The notes beneath the pieces are model-generated. The model searched no databases, was not told the DNA's origin, and saw nothing but the letters and a program-made list of their open reading frames with translations. DNA of 12,601 bases from Vulcanimicrobiota bacterium. GTDB lineage: Bacteria; Vulcanimicrobiota; Vulcanimicrobiia; Vulcanimicrobiales; Vulcanimicrobiaceae. The stretch is from the NCBI GenBank assembly GCA_019233415.1, contig JAFAMK010000242.1, positions 1 to 12,601 on the forward strand. The letters are read 5' to 3'. Positions 5,560 to 12,601 of this stretch are shown here, one piece after another; positions within the stretch are counted from its first letter, which is position 1, and each line of letters begins with the position of its first letter. The position numbers were made by a program, and so were the translations under genes.

Positions 5560-6513
5560 GTGGAAATCACCTACCGGATCGCAAGCGATCACGGTTCGCG
5601 TTTCATTGCGCTCGACCCGAACGGCCACGAGCGCTCCCTGATCCTGACCGCCGCCATCGTACGTCCGATCGTCGGCGACGTCGTCATCGCGGACGATGAC
5701 GACCGCATCGTCGCGCTTGTTGCACGCCGCAGCACGCTCGCGCGAGCGCGCGCCGGCGGCGCACCGCAACCAATCGCAGCAAACCTCGACGTCGTCTTCG
5801 TCGTCACCGCACCGGGACGCGACTTCTCCCCACGCCGCGTCGAGCGGTACCTGCTCGCGATCCACACCGGCGGCATTCAACCCGTTATCGTCCTCAACAA
5901 ACGCGACCTCGCCGACGACCTCGCCGCGCTGGTCGCCGAACTCGTCGCAGTCGCCGGCGACGCACCGGTCCTCACCGTCGCCGCACGCGACGGCGCAGGC
6001 TGCGACGCGCTCCTCGCGCATCTTCCGCCTGGCGCAACCGCCGCGCTCGTCGGCTCATCCGGCGTCGGCAAATCGACGCTCGCCAACGTCCTCCTCGGCG
6101 AAGCCCACTTCGCAATCGGCGACATCCGCGCATCCGACGGCCGCGGCCGCCACACGTCAACCCGCCGCGAACTCGTCGCGCTCCCCGACAACGCATGGCT
6201 CATCGACACGCCCGGCATGCGCGCCTTCGCCCCCTGGGCCGACGACGACGCCCTCAACGAAACCTTCGCGGACATCGCCGAAGCCGCACAACGCTGCCGC
6301 TTCCGCAACTGCGCCCACGCCGGCGAACCAAACTGCGCCGTAGCCGAAGAAATCGACCCAACGCGCCTAACCCGCTGGCAAACCCTCCGAGCCGAACTCG
6401 CCTACCTCGATCGGCGCGACGACCCCGCACTCCACGCAGAGACGAGACGCCGCTGGAAGTCGCTCACGAAGTCGCAGCGTGCGTTCAACCGGCTCCGCGA
6501 CCGTGAAGACTGA
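5560..6513 (+). CDS. rsgA: Ribosome small-subunit-dependent GTPase A
   Basis: 317 aa, a circularly permuted GTPase that checks late maturation of the 30S subunit in the cytoplasm. The domain order is as in the family. An N-terminal OB-fold covers ~1-65. The G motifs follow in permuted order: NKRD (G4, 113-116), GSSGVGKST (G1, 165-173), the G2 region RGRHTST (195-201) and DTPG (G3, 216-219). The C-terminal zinc finger has Cys246, Cys251, His253 and Cys259 (RCRFRNCAHAGEPNC). All key residues are present. The GTG start lies 10 nt after AAAGG and begins the OB-fold at its normal place. The coding strand is unusually rich in C-ending codons compared with the plus-strand genes at both window ends. 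The stop lies 15 nt from the convergent stop of the next gene. Confidence 0.96.
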   Translation: MEITYRIASDHGSRFIALDPNGHERSLILTAAIVRPIVGDVVIADDDDRIVALVARRSTLARARAGGAPQPIAANLDVVFVVTAPGRDFSPRRVERYLLAIHTGGIQPVIVLNKRDLADDLAALVAELVAVAGDAPVLTVAARDGAGCDALLAHLPPGATAALVGSSGVGKSTLANVLLGEAHFAIGDIRASDGRGRHTSTRRELVALPDNAWLIDTPGMRAFAPWADDDALNETFADIAEAAQRCRFRNCAHAGEPNCAVAEEIDPTRLTRWQTLRAELAYLDRRDDPALHAETRRRWKSLTKSQRAFNRLRDRED

Positions 6514-6528
6514 GCAGCGACGATTTGC

Positions 6529-6852
6529 CTACGACTGAACTCTATGCCGGAAGCAGCGGTTCGCGTACTTCCAGGCATCGCTTGTGCCCGACGTGTTTTG
6601 CGCCGTGCAGCATGCGACCGCGAAGTAGCGTGTCAGGATCGTTGCTACGCGATCGCCCTCCGGTGTTGGCGATACTTCAGCGAGCTCCAGCGCGTGTTTG
6701 ATCGCATCGAAGCTGCCGTTGCAGTCCCAAGCGACGACCGTGAAGCAGTGCTCCGGCGTCGCTTCGGCGGCCTGCCACCCTTCGCCACGATGCGCACGTT
6801 CGTGGCGGTACACCACGTCACCAAGCTCCGCCGTCATGTCCGAGAGCAACAT
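6529..6852 (-). CDS. Uncharacterised 107-aa protein downstream of the glycosyltransferase
   Basis: I do not recognise a family. The frame runs from ATG at 6852 to TAG at 6531-6529; a second ATG five codons in is an alternative start. It begins 8 nt after the TGA of the glycosyltransferase on the same strand, so it is probably translated from the same message, although no good Shine-Dalgarno is visible. The protein is soluble-looking, with a WDCNGSFDAIKHALELAEV segment likely to be helical, and holds five Cys (36, 44, 81, 82, 100), three Trp and several His. No signal peptide or membrane segment is seen. Its DNA is visibly less GC-rich than its neighbours, which may mean recent acquisition or weak codon selection. 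The frame continues upstream through the glycosyltransferase only as Arg-rich shadow sequence. Confidence 0.62.
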   Translation of the reverse strand: MLLSDMTAELGDVVYRHERAHRGEGWQAAEATPEHCFTVVAWDCNGSFDAIKHALELAEVSPTPEGDRVATILTRYFAVACCTAQNTSGTSDAWKYANRCFRHRVQS

Positions 6853-6860
6853 CGGTTCGC

Positions 6861-8600
6861 TCAGCTTCGGGCGATCAAGGCGCGAAGTCGCTCCGCTGCG
6901 ATTGCTGCGGCGCGGTCCCACGTCCAGTCGCGCCGTGCGCGTTGTGAGCCGACGAGGGCTTTTGCGCGTGCTTCGCCGGGATGTGTTGCGACGTGGCGCA
7001 GCGTGGCGGCGAGCACCTCGACGTCTGGTTCGAGCCACCAGCCTTCGCCGGCCAACAATTCGCCGCGCATTGTTCCGCGTAGGGGGACGCGGCGGGATGG
7101 GATGCGGTAGGCGACGGTGTCGTCGAGGAAGGCGTCGGCGGCGCCGCCGGCGGTGGCGATCACCGGAAGGCCGCAGGCGAGTGCCTCGAGCATCGGGAGA
7201 CCGAAGCCTTCGCCGCGGTACGGGAATGCGAGCGCGTCGCAGGTGCGGTAGAGCCGCACGATGTCCGCATCGGTCAGTTCTTCGTCGATGACGACGAGTT
7301 CTGGAGCGCGTGGGTCGTCGGCGAACTTGCGCAGCATCGCGCCGCCGTCTTCGAGTTGGTAGAACGAGCGTGTTCCGAAGAGTTTTAGGACCAGTGCGAC
7401 GTCGTCGTCGCGGGTGAAGGCGCGGCGGTAAGCGGCGAGGAGTACGTCGACGCCTTTGCGCGGGAGCGCGCCGCCGACGTAGACGAACTTGCACGTTTTG
7501 CGTGTCGCGAGCGGGTACGAGTCGAGCGGGGTGTCGGGGGAGAACGCGTCGGGGTCGATGCCGTTCGGCACGACGGCGACGCGTTCGGGTGGAATGCCGG
7601 CGTCGAGGAACATCGTGCGGCAGTAGTCGGTCGGCGTCCAGACTTCGTCGGCGCCGCCGGCGTGCAGTCCGTCGACCCACGACTGCGGGAGCGTTCCGTA
7701 TTCCCACGGCAGGATTTGCACGATCGCGCGCGCGCCGTCGACGCGGCGGAAGTCGGCGCCGCCGTTCGACTGGCGGATCAGGACGTCGCAGGGGGGGACG
7801 CCACGCAGCGCGCGCTCGCGCAGCGCGGCGAAACGCGGATCGGCCGCGACCGACGGTTCCGGTGCCGGTTCGTCGGGGACGATTGCCGGCGCGACGCCGT
7901 CGTGCGCGATCAGCGCGCGCGCCAGCTCGCGGTTGACGACCGCCATCGAGTTGTACGCGAAGAACTCGCCTTGAAACGCGACCGCGACGCGTTCGGCGTG
8001 CGCCGGCGGCGCGGCCGGTGCGCGGCCGAGGATGTAGACGTGCTGCCAGCCGTCGGGTTCGTTGCCGGCGCCGACGATGCGCAGGCCGAGATCGGTCAGC
8101 ACGACGTGCAGCGTTTCGAGCGGCCACGGGCGTTTCGCCCACGGTTCTTGCCAGAAGCCGCCGTCGCGCACCGCGGCGTTGCGCGGGTTGAGCGTGCGCA
8201 CGACGAGTAGGCCGTCGGGTCGCAGCACGCGCACGCAGTCGCGCAGCGCGGCAATCCCTTCTTCACCATCCATCGTCTCGATGACGAACGAGAGGTGCAC
8301 GCCGTCGAAGCGCTCCGCGAGCGACGGCACGCCCGTGCGTGCGTCGAGGACGCGCGCCTCGTGGCCGCGCACGCGCGTTTCCTCGACCATCTCGGGGTCG
8401 CGGTCGACGCCGAGGAGCCGCTCGATTCCGCGCTCACGCAAGAGGTCGAGGAAGACGCCGGTTCCGCAGCCGACGTCGAGGACGGAGCCGAAGCCGCGGA
8501 AGACATCGGCGTATGCCTGGTGCCACGCGCGCCGCCCCACCTCGTCGCTCGCCGAGGCGTGGAAGACCGAAAAACGCTGGTGGCCCGGGGTTTTCTTCAT
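6861..8600 (-). CDS. Fused SAM methyltransferase and GT4-type glycosyltransferase
   Basis: 579 aa with two enzymes in one chain. The N-terminal class I methyltransferase domain (~20-175) has motif I VLDVGCGTG (40-48), the acidic loop GVDRDPEM (64-71) and a later LRPDGLLVVRTLNP segment. The C-terminal glycosyltransferase (~205-579) has the GT-B C-lobe: VVPNGID (343-349), VGGALPRKGVDVLL (375-388) and the E-x7-E motif at Glu464 and Glu472 in GEGFGLPMLEALACGLP, typical of family GT4. By family knowledge it transfers a sugar from a nucleotide sugar, and the first domain may methylate the same glycan; lipid A, O-antigen, capsule or glycoprotein targets are all possible. The ATG at 8600 has only a weak GAAG upstream. 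It is divergent from the exported protein at 8664, with a 63-nt gap, and is followed by the 107-aa gene. Confidence 0.9.
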   Translation of the reverse strand: MKKTPGHQRFSVFHASASDEVGRRAWHQAYADVFRGFGSVLDVGCGTGVFLDLLRERGIERLLGVDRDPEMVEETRVRGHEARVLDARTGVPSLAERFDGVHLSFVIETMDGEEGIAALRDCVRVLRPDGLLVVRTLNPRNAAVRDGGFWQEPWAKRPWPLETLHVVLTDLGLRIVGAGNEPDGWQHVYILGRAPAAPPAHAERVAVAFQGEFFAYNSMAVVNRELARALIAHDGVAPAIVPDEPAPEPSVAADPRFAALRERALRGVPPCDVLIRQSNGGADFRRVDGARAIVQILPWEYGTLPQSWVDGLHAGGADEVWTPTDYCRTMFLDAGIPPERVAVVPNGIDPDAFSPDTPLDSYPLATRKTCKFVYVGGALPRKGVDVLLAAYRRAFTRDDDVALVLKLFGTRSFYQLEDGGAMLRKFADDPRAPELVVIDEELTDADIVRLYRTCDALAFPYRGEGFGLPMLEALACGLPVIATAGGAADAFLDDTVAYRIPSRRVPLRGTMRGELLAGEGWWLEPDVEVLAATLRHVATHPGEARAKALVGSQRARRDWTWDRAAAIAAERLRALIARS

Positions 8601-8663
8601 CTTCTAATCGCTTCGCGGCTCAGGTCACATGGGACACCCAGCGAAAGCGGGTACACAGGGCCT

Positions 8664-9152
8664 GTGTTGCGGATCGCCGTTCTAGCCCTGCTGCTTGCCG
8701 TACCCGGCGTTGCCTCGTCGATGAGCGGAGCCGTCGGTGCGCAGGCGCTCGCGGTCGACGTCCTCGACAGCGGCCCGCGGGTCCAGCACCAGGCGAAGTA
8801 CGCGCAGGCCGGACTGATCGACGTGCGCGTCACCGCGCGCAACGCGCGAAGCGCAGTTTTGCTCGGCGTCGCGCCGGACGGAACGAATTTGCGCATCCCG
8901 CTCGCGCGGATCGGCGGCGACGTTTTCGCGGGGAGCGCGCAGTTCGCCAGCATCGGGACGTGGTCGCTCGCGATCGCGACGAGCACGGCGACCGGCCAAG
9001 AGACGACGCAGAGCTTCCCGATCGTCGTCGATGCGGGCCCGTCCAGCGGCGACGTCGCGCTGATGGTCGCACTCGCGATCGTCTCCGTGTGCGGCGGGAT
9101 CGGGCTGATCGCGGTCGGGCGGACGGCCGCCACAGCGCGCGCCTGCGTGTAG
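8664..9152 (+). CDS. Small exported protein with C-terminal membrane anchor
   Basis: 162 aa from a GTG at 8664. The frame is open further upstream but only as antisense of the methyltransferase. Residues 1-18 are a hydrophobic signal sequence (LRIAVLALLLAVPGVA) with a likely cleavage site soon after. Residues ~28-123 form a beta-rich extracytoplasmic domain with an LRIPLARIGGDVFAGSAQF stretch and GTWSLAI, resembling the immunoglobulin-like fold of YtkA/FixH/CopC-type proteins; this is only a resemblance. A second hydrophobic helix at 130-152 anchors it, leaving a short cytoplasmic tail. CAGGG lies close upstream of the start, a modest ribosome site. It is 33 nt upstream of the AIM24-family gene, suggesting one transcript. 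Function unknown. Confidence 0.75.
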   Translation: MLRIAVLALLLAVPGVASSMSGAVGAQALAVDVLDSGPRVQHQAKYAQAGLIDVRVTARNARSAVLLGVAPDGTNLRIPLARIGGDVFAGSAQFASIGTWSLAIATSTATGQETTQSFPIVVDAGPSSGDVALMVALAIVSVCGGIGLIAVGRTAATARACV

Positions 9153-9185
9153 GCTCCGCGCCCGCCGCGGCGAACGGTCGGCCGC

Positions 9186-10079
9186 ATGACCTGCCCGAGC
9201 TGCCAGAACCAGATCCCCGACGGGGCCCGCTTCTGCCCGAGCTGCGGCGCGCCGGCGCCCCAGCCGGTGACGGTCGGCACCTACAGCGAACCGGTCGCCG
9301 AGCGCGATAACCCGAAGGAGCCGATCCGCGTCGGCGACACGACGGTGCGGATCGAGGGCGAGCTGGTTCCGGTCGTCGACGTCGAGCTGGGCCCGCGCAC
9401 GAGCGTCTACTTCGAACACCACATCCTGCTCTGGAAGCAGCCGCAGGTGCGGCTCGGCTTCATGGGGCTGAAAAACGCGGCGAAGCGCGTGTTCGCCGGG
9501 CTGCAAATTTTCATCTCGACCGCGCAAGGGCCGGGGAACGTCGCGATGTCGCGTGAGGCACCGGGACAGATCGTCGCGCTGCGCCTGCAGCCGGGCCAGA
9601 TCGTCGACGTGCGCGAGCATCAGTTTCTGCTCGCGACGCAGGCCGTCAACTACGATTTCTACTGGCAGCAGGGGCTCGCGAACGTGCTGTTCTCGCGCAC
9701 GGGGCTGTTCATCGACCGCTTCTCCGCGACGAACGAGGAAGGTCTGCTGCTGCTCCACGGCTACGGGAACGTCTTCGAGAAGATCCTCGCGCCCGGCGAG
9801 CAGATCGACGTCGAACCCGGCGCGTGGCTGTGGAAGGACGCATCGGTCCAGATGGACACGGTGACCGTGCTGCAGTCGGGCGGCGGCGGTGGATTGCTCG
9901 GCGCGCTCGGCGCATTCGTCGGGGGCGCCTCGCTGATGATGAACCGTTTCACCGGACCCGGCCGCCTGGGGCTGCAGTCGATGACCTATCACGAGCCGCA
10001 GCTCGAAGGCGCGCAACAAGCCGGCGGCACGAGCAACATCGGGAACGTCCTCGGCTCGCTGTTCAACCCGCGCCAATAG
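9186..10079 (+). CDS. AIM24-family protein with N-terminal zinc ribbon
   Basis: 297 aa. The N-terminus is a compact zinc ribbon, Cys3-x2-Cys6 and Cys17-x2-Cys20 (MTCPSCQNQIPDGARFCPSC), followed by a ~30-residue Pro-containing linker. Residues ~45-270 match the AIM24 beta-helix-like domain (named after a yeast mitochondrial protein): EAPGQIVALRLQPGQIVDV, then SRTGLFIDRFSA, LLLHGYGNVFEKILAPGEQI, GAWLWKD and a glycine-rich GGGGGLLGALGAFVGG (232-247). AIM24 proteins are widespread in bacteria but their molecular job is unclear. A zinc-ribbon fusion on this family is a minor variation. The ATG at 9186 begins the first Cys pair. The ABC permease start is 9 nt downstream of the stop, so these genes are probably co-transcribed, though a functional link to transport is not established. 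Confidence 0.88.
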   Translation: MTCPSCQNQIPDGARFCPSCGAPAPQPVTVGTYSEPVAERDNPKEPIRVGDTTVRIEGELVPVVDVELGPRTSVYFEHHILLWKQPQVRLGFMGLKNAAKRVFAGLQIFISTAQGPGNVAMSREAPGQIVALRLQPGQIVDVREHQFLLATQAVNYDFYWQQGLANVLFSRTGLFIDRFSATNEEGLLLLHGYGNVFEKILAPGEQIDVEPGAWLWKDASVQMDTVTVLQSGGGGGLLGALGAFVGGASLMMNRFTGPGRLGLQSMTYHEPQLEGAQQAGGTSNIGNVLGSLFNPRQ

Positions 10080-10088
10080 CCGGGGGTC

Positions 10089-11819
10089 ATGCAGACCTCC
10101 CTGCCGTCGCCCGGGACGCTGAGGCGTCTTTCGTTCGGACTGTCGGACCTCGCCGTCATCGTCGGGGCCCTCTTCGTGCTGGCCGTCATCGCGAAGGTCG
10201 GGTCGGGCGCGTTCGTCGCATTCGTACCGCCGAAGGAAGTCCCGTCGGTCAGTCTCGACCCGCGGAACTTGCCGTACTACGCCGGGCGCTCGACATTGCG
10301 CATGTTCATCGCGCTGGCGGCGTCCCTCGTGTTCACGTTCGTGTACGGCTACGCGGCGGCGCGCAGCCGGCACGCGGAACGCGTGCTGATCCCGCTGCTC
10401 GACATCCTGCAGTCGGTTCCCGTGCTGGGATTTCTCTCCATCACGATCACCGGCTTCATCGCGCTCTTCCCGGGCAGTCTGCTTGGGCTCGAGGCGGCGT
10501 CGATCTTCGCGATCTTCACGTCGCAGGCGTGGAACATGGCGTTCTCGTTCTACCAGTCGTTGCGCACGCTGCCGGTCGACCTCTCCGAAGCGACGGTCGC
10601 GTACGGGCTCTCGCCGTGGCAGCGCTTCGTGCAGTTGGAAGTTCCGGCTGGAATGATCGGCCTGGTCTGGAACGCGATGATGAGCTTCGGCGGCGGCTGG
10701 TTCTTCGTCGCAGCGAGCGAGGCGATCAGCGTCCTCAACCAGTCGTACACGCTGCCGGGAATCGGCTCGTACGTCGCGCAGGCAGTGAAGGAGCAAAACC
10801 TTGCCGCCCTAGGCTGGTCGGTGCTCGCGATGGCCGTCGTGATCGTCCTCGTCGATCAGCTCTTCTGGCGCCCGATCGTCGCGTGGAGCGATCGCTTCCG
10901 CCTCGAGCAGAGCGCGTCGGCAGAGGCGCCGCAGTCGTGGCTCTACGACCTCCTGCGCGCCTCGCGGCTCCCGCGCGCGATCGGCCGCGCCTGGACGCCG
11001 TTCGGCGACGCGCTCACGGGCCTGCTCTCGTCGGCGACACGGGTGAAGATACCGCGCATCCCAGGCCGCAAGCGCGTCATCGCCGCCGAGGTCGCGTACA
11101 ACGTGCTCCTGGTCGCGATCGTCGTGGCCGTCTTCGTCGCCGGGACGCGATTCGTACTCGCGAACGTCGGGTTCGGCGAAGTCGTCAAGGTCGCCGGGCT
11201 CGGCTTGGCAACGCTCGTGCGCGTCATCATCCTACTCATCATCGGGACGGTGATCTGGACGCCGATCGGCGTCGCGATCGGGTTCAATCCGACGCTCGCG
11301 CGACGCGTCCAGCCCATCGCACAGTTCCTCGCGTCGTTCCCGGCCAACATCATTTTCCCGTACGCTACGCTCGTCTTCATCAGGTTTCATGTCCCGATCA
11401 ACTACGGCAGCGTCGTGCTGATGGGGCTCGGCGCGCAGTGGTACATCCTCTTCAACTCGATCGCGGGCGCGGCGAGCATCCCGACCGACCTGCGCGAGAT
11501 GGTCGATGATCTCGGTCTGCACGGCTGGGACCGCTGGAAGCGCCTGATCATCCCGGGGATCTTCTCACCGTGGGTGACGGGCGGCATCACGGCGAGCGGC
11601 GGTGCGTGGAACGCGAGCATCGTCTCCGAAGTCGTCTCGTGGGGAGCCACGACGCTCACCGCGACCGGGCTCGGCTCGTACATCGCCGACGCGACCGGGA
11701 AGGGGGACTGGGCCCGCATCACGCTCGGGGTCGGAATGATGAGCATCTACGTCGTCGGCGTCAACCGCCTTTTCTGGCGGCGTCTCTACGCGCTCGCGGA
11801 AAGCCGGTATCACCTGTGA
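10089..11819 (+). CDS. NitT/TauT-type ABC importer permease, two permease domains fused
   Basis: 576 aa, about double an ordinary SsuC/TauC/NrtB permease (~260 aa), because two permease domains are joined. The first (~18-265) has its EAA loop near 167-186 (EATVAYGLSPWQRFVQLEVP). The second (~335-566) has a corresponding loop near 470-489 (EMVDDLGLHGWDRWKRLIIP). About six hydrophobic segments are visible in each half, with a charged connecting stretch at ~268-330. One polypeptide could thus form the whole membrane channel of the importer. Such double permeases pair with an SsuB/NrtD-type ATPase, and one follows here with its GTG overlapping this TGA by 4 nt. GGGGGT lies immediately upstream of the ATG. 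The substrate (nitrate, sulfonate, other anion or cofactor) cannot be read from the sequence, and no substrate-binding protein is in view. Confidence 0.9.
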   Translation: MQTSLPSPGTLRRLSFGLSDLAVIVGALFVLAVIAKVGSGAFVAFVPPKEVPSVSLDPRNLPYYAGRSTLRMFIALAASLVFTFVYGYAAARSRHAERVLIPLLDILQSVPVLGFLSITITGFIALFPGSLLGLEAASIFAIFTSQAWNMAFSFYQSLRTLPVDLSEATVAYGLSPWQRFVQLEVPAGMIGLVWNAMMSFGGGWFFVAASEAISVLNQSYTLPGIGSYVAQAVKEQNLAALGWSVLAMAVVIVLVDQLFWRPIVAWSDRFRLEQSASAEAPQSWLYDLLRASRLPRAIGRAWTPFGDALTGLLSSATRVKIPRIPGRKRVIAAEVAYNVLLVAIVVAVFVAGTRFVLANVGFGEVVKVAGLGLATLVRVIILLIIGTVIWTPIGVAIGFNPTLARRVQPIAQFLASFPANIIFPYATLVFIRFHVPINYGSVVLMGLGAQWYILFNSIAGAASIPTDLREMVDDLGLHGWDRWKRLIIPGIFSPWVTGGITASGGAWNASIVSEVVSWGATTLTATGLGSYIADATGKGDWARITLGVGMMSIYVVGVNRLFWRRLYALAESRYHL

Positions 11820-12601
11820 CCACCGAAAGCCTGATCAACGTCTCGCAATGCTGCAAGGCGTTCCCCGCGCCCGAAGGCAAGGGCAACTTCACCGTCCTCG
11901 ACGGCGTCGACGTCACGGTCGCGCCGGGTGAGGTCGTCGCGCTGCTCGGCCGCAGCGGAAGCGGGAAGAGCACGCTGCTGCGCATCATGGCCGGATTGAT
12001 TCCGGCGACCTCGGGCGAGATTCGCAGCAGCGGCCAACCGCTGCGCGGGCCGAACCCCGACGTCGCGATGGTCTTTCAGTCCTTCGCGCTGCTGCCGTGG
12101 CTGACGGTTCTCGGCAACGTCGAACTCGGGCTCGAAGCGCGCGACGTCGGCCGCGTCGAGCGCACGAAGCGCGCGCTGAAGGCGATCGACCTCGTCGGGC
12201 TCGACGGCTTCGAGAGCGCGTACCCGAAGGAACTGTCCGGCGGGATGAAGCAGCGCGTGGGCTTCGCGCGCGCGCTCGTCGTCGAGCCGAAGGTGCTGTT
12301 CCTCGACGAGCCGTTCAGCGCGCTCGACGTGTTGACGGCGGAGAATCTCCGCGGCGAGATCGACGACCTGTGGAACGCCGGCAACTTCCCGGCCAAGAGC
12401 ATCGTCATGGTGACGCACAACATCGACGAGGCCGTTTTCCTCGCCGACCGCGTGCTGGTGCTCGGCGCGAACCCGGGCCGCGTCCGCGGCGAGGTCCCGA
12501 TCGACCTACCCCGCCCGCACGACCGCAAGGAACCGCGCTTCAAGGCGCTCGTCGACTATCTCTACACGGTGATGACGAACCCGACGATGGCGATCGCCGG
12601 G
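11816..12601 (+). CDS. NitT/TauT-type ABC transporter ATPase, 3' end cut by the window
   Basis: 262 codons are visible and the frame runs off the window end without a stop. The GTG start shares GTGA with the permease stop, so translation is coupled. All nucleotide-binding motifs are present: Walker A GRSGSGKST (45-53), Q-loop Gln88 in VFQSFALLPWLTVLGNV, signature LSGGMKQR (140-147), Walker B VLFLDE (160-165), D-loop SALD (168-171) and switch His201. The phrase LLPWLTVLGNV and the overall order are characteristic of the SsuB/TauB/NrtD branch. It powers the fused permease from the cytoplasmic side. The frame is still open ~60 residues beyond the switch His and core fold, so a C-terminal extra domain of the kind found in some relatives that pair with double permeases is possible but out of view. 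Confidence 0.93.
   Translation, partial: MTTESLINVSQCCKAFPAPEGKGNFTVLDGVDVTVAPGEVVALLGRSGSGKSTLLRIMAGLIPATSGEIRSSGQPLRGPNPDVAMVFQSFALLPWLTVLGNVELGLEARDVGRVERTKRALKAIDLVGLDGFESAYPKELSGGMKQRVGFARALVVEPKVLFLDEPFSALDVLTAENLRGEIDDLWNAGNFPAKSIVMVTHNIDEAVFLADRVLVLGANPGRVRGEVPIDLPRPHDRKEPRFKALVDYLYTVMTNPTMAIAG

Noticed and set aside
6853..8142. Upstream extension of the 107-aa gene through the glycosyltransferase
   Set aside because: The extension is Arg-rich antisense-like composition out of frame with the glycosyltransferase; only the part after the ATG at 6852 looks like protein.
8682..10796. 704-codon minus-strand open frame opposite the AIM24 and permease genes
   Set aside because: Arg/Asp/Glu/His-rich low-complexity translation with no family motif; antisense shadow of three recognisable plus-strand genes.
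9824..11509. 561-codon plus-strand open frame inside the AIM24 and permease region
   Set aside because: Arg-rich out-of-frame shadow of the permease, whose own frame shows membrane segments and EAA loops.

Overview
The window is GC-rich chromosomal DNA, about two thirds G+C by eye, from a diderm bacterium. The outer-membrane evidence is the end of an MlaD-like lipid-transport protein whose C-terminus reads like outer-membrane beta strands. Gene content and style would fit a high-GC diderm such as Candidatus Eremiobacterota (WPS-2), but that placement is a guess from general impression, not from a marker gene. I saw no rRNA, tRNA, CRISPR array, insertion sequence or phage block.

Layout, left to right. 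(1) A plus-strand run of MlaD-like protein (3' part), rhomboid protease and ketopantoate-reductase-family protein, with gaps of 0 and 7 nt. (2) A convergent minus-strand XerC/D tyrosine recombinase whose stop overlaps the reductase stop by 4 nt. (3) Upstream of the recombinase on the same strand, a 53-codon gene at 3713-3874 with a near-consensus Shine-Dalgarno sequence. It encodes an acidic leader with an F-D-D-L-D box and a Cys/Thr-rich tail, which looks like a ribosomal natural-product (lanthipeptide-type) precursor. (4) A 68-aa DUF6494-type protein on the plus strand, overlapping at its 3' end a minus-strand TetR regulator. The regulator is divergent from a small four-helix membrane protein, with a compact shared promoter region between them. 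(5) The ribosome-assembly GTPase RsgA, preceded by a possible 21-codon leader ORF. (6) A minus-strand pair: a methyltransferase-glycosyltransferase fusion followed by an unrecognised 107-aa protein. (7) A plus-strand run to the window end: a small exported, membrane-anchored protein, a zinc-ribbon AIM24-family protein, a double-domain NitT/TauT-type ABC permease and its ATPase, which is cut by the window edge.

How the genes work together. The permease and ATPase overlap by 4 nt and form one importer; its substrate-binding protein is not in the window. The TetR gene probably controls the divergent membrane protein. The methyltransferase-glycosyltransferase probably acts in surface polysaccharide or glycan synthesis. 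RsgA, the recombinase and the reductase are housekeeping types. The item most deserving attention is the peptide gene at 3713-3874. It is too short for ordinary ORF calling, its Cys and Thr/Ser are arranged as for thioether rings, and no modifying enzyme lies nearby.
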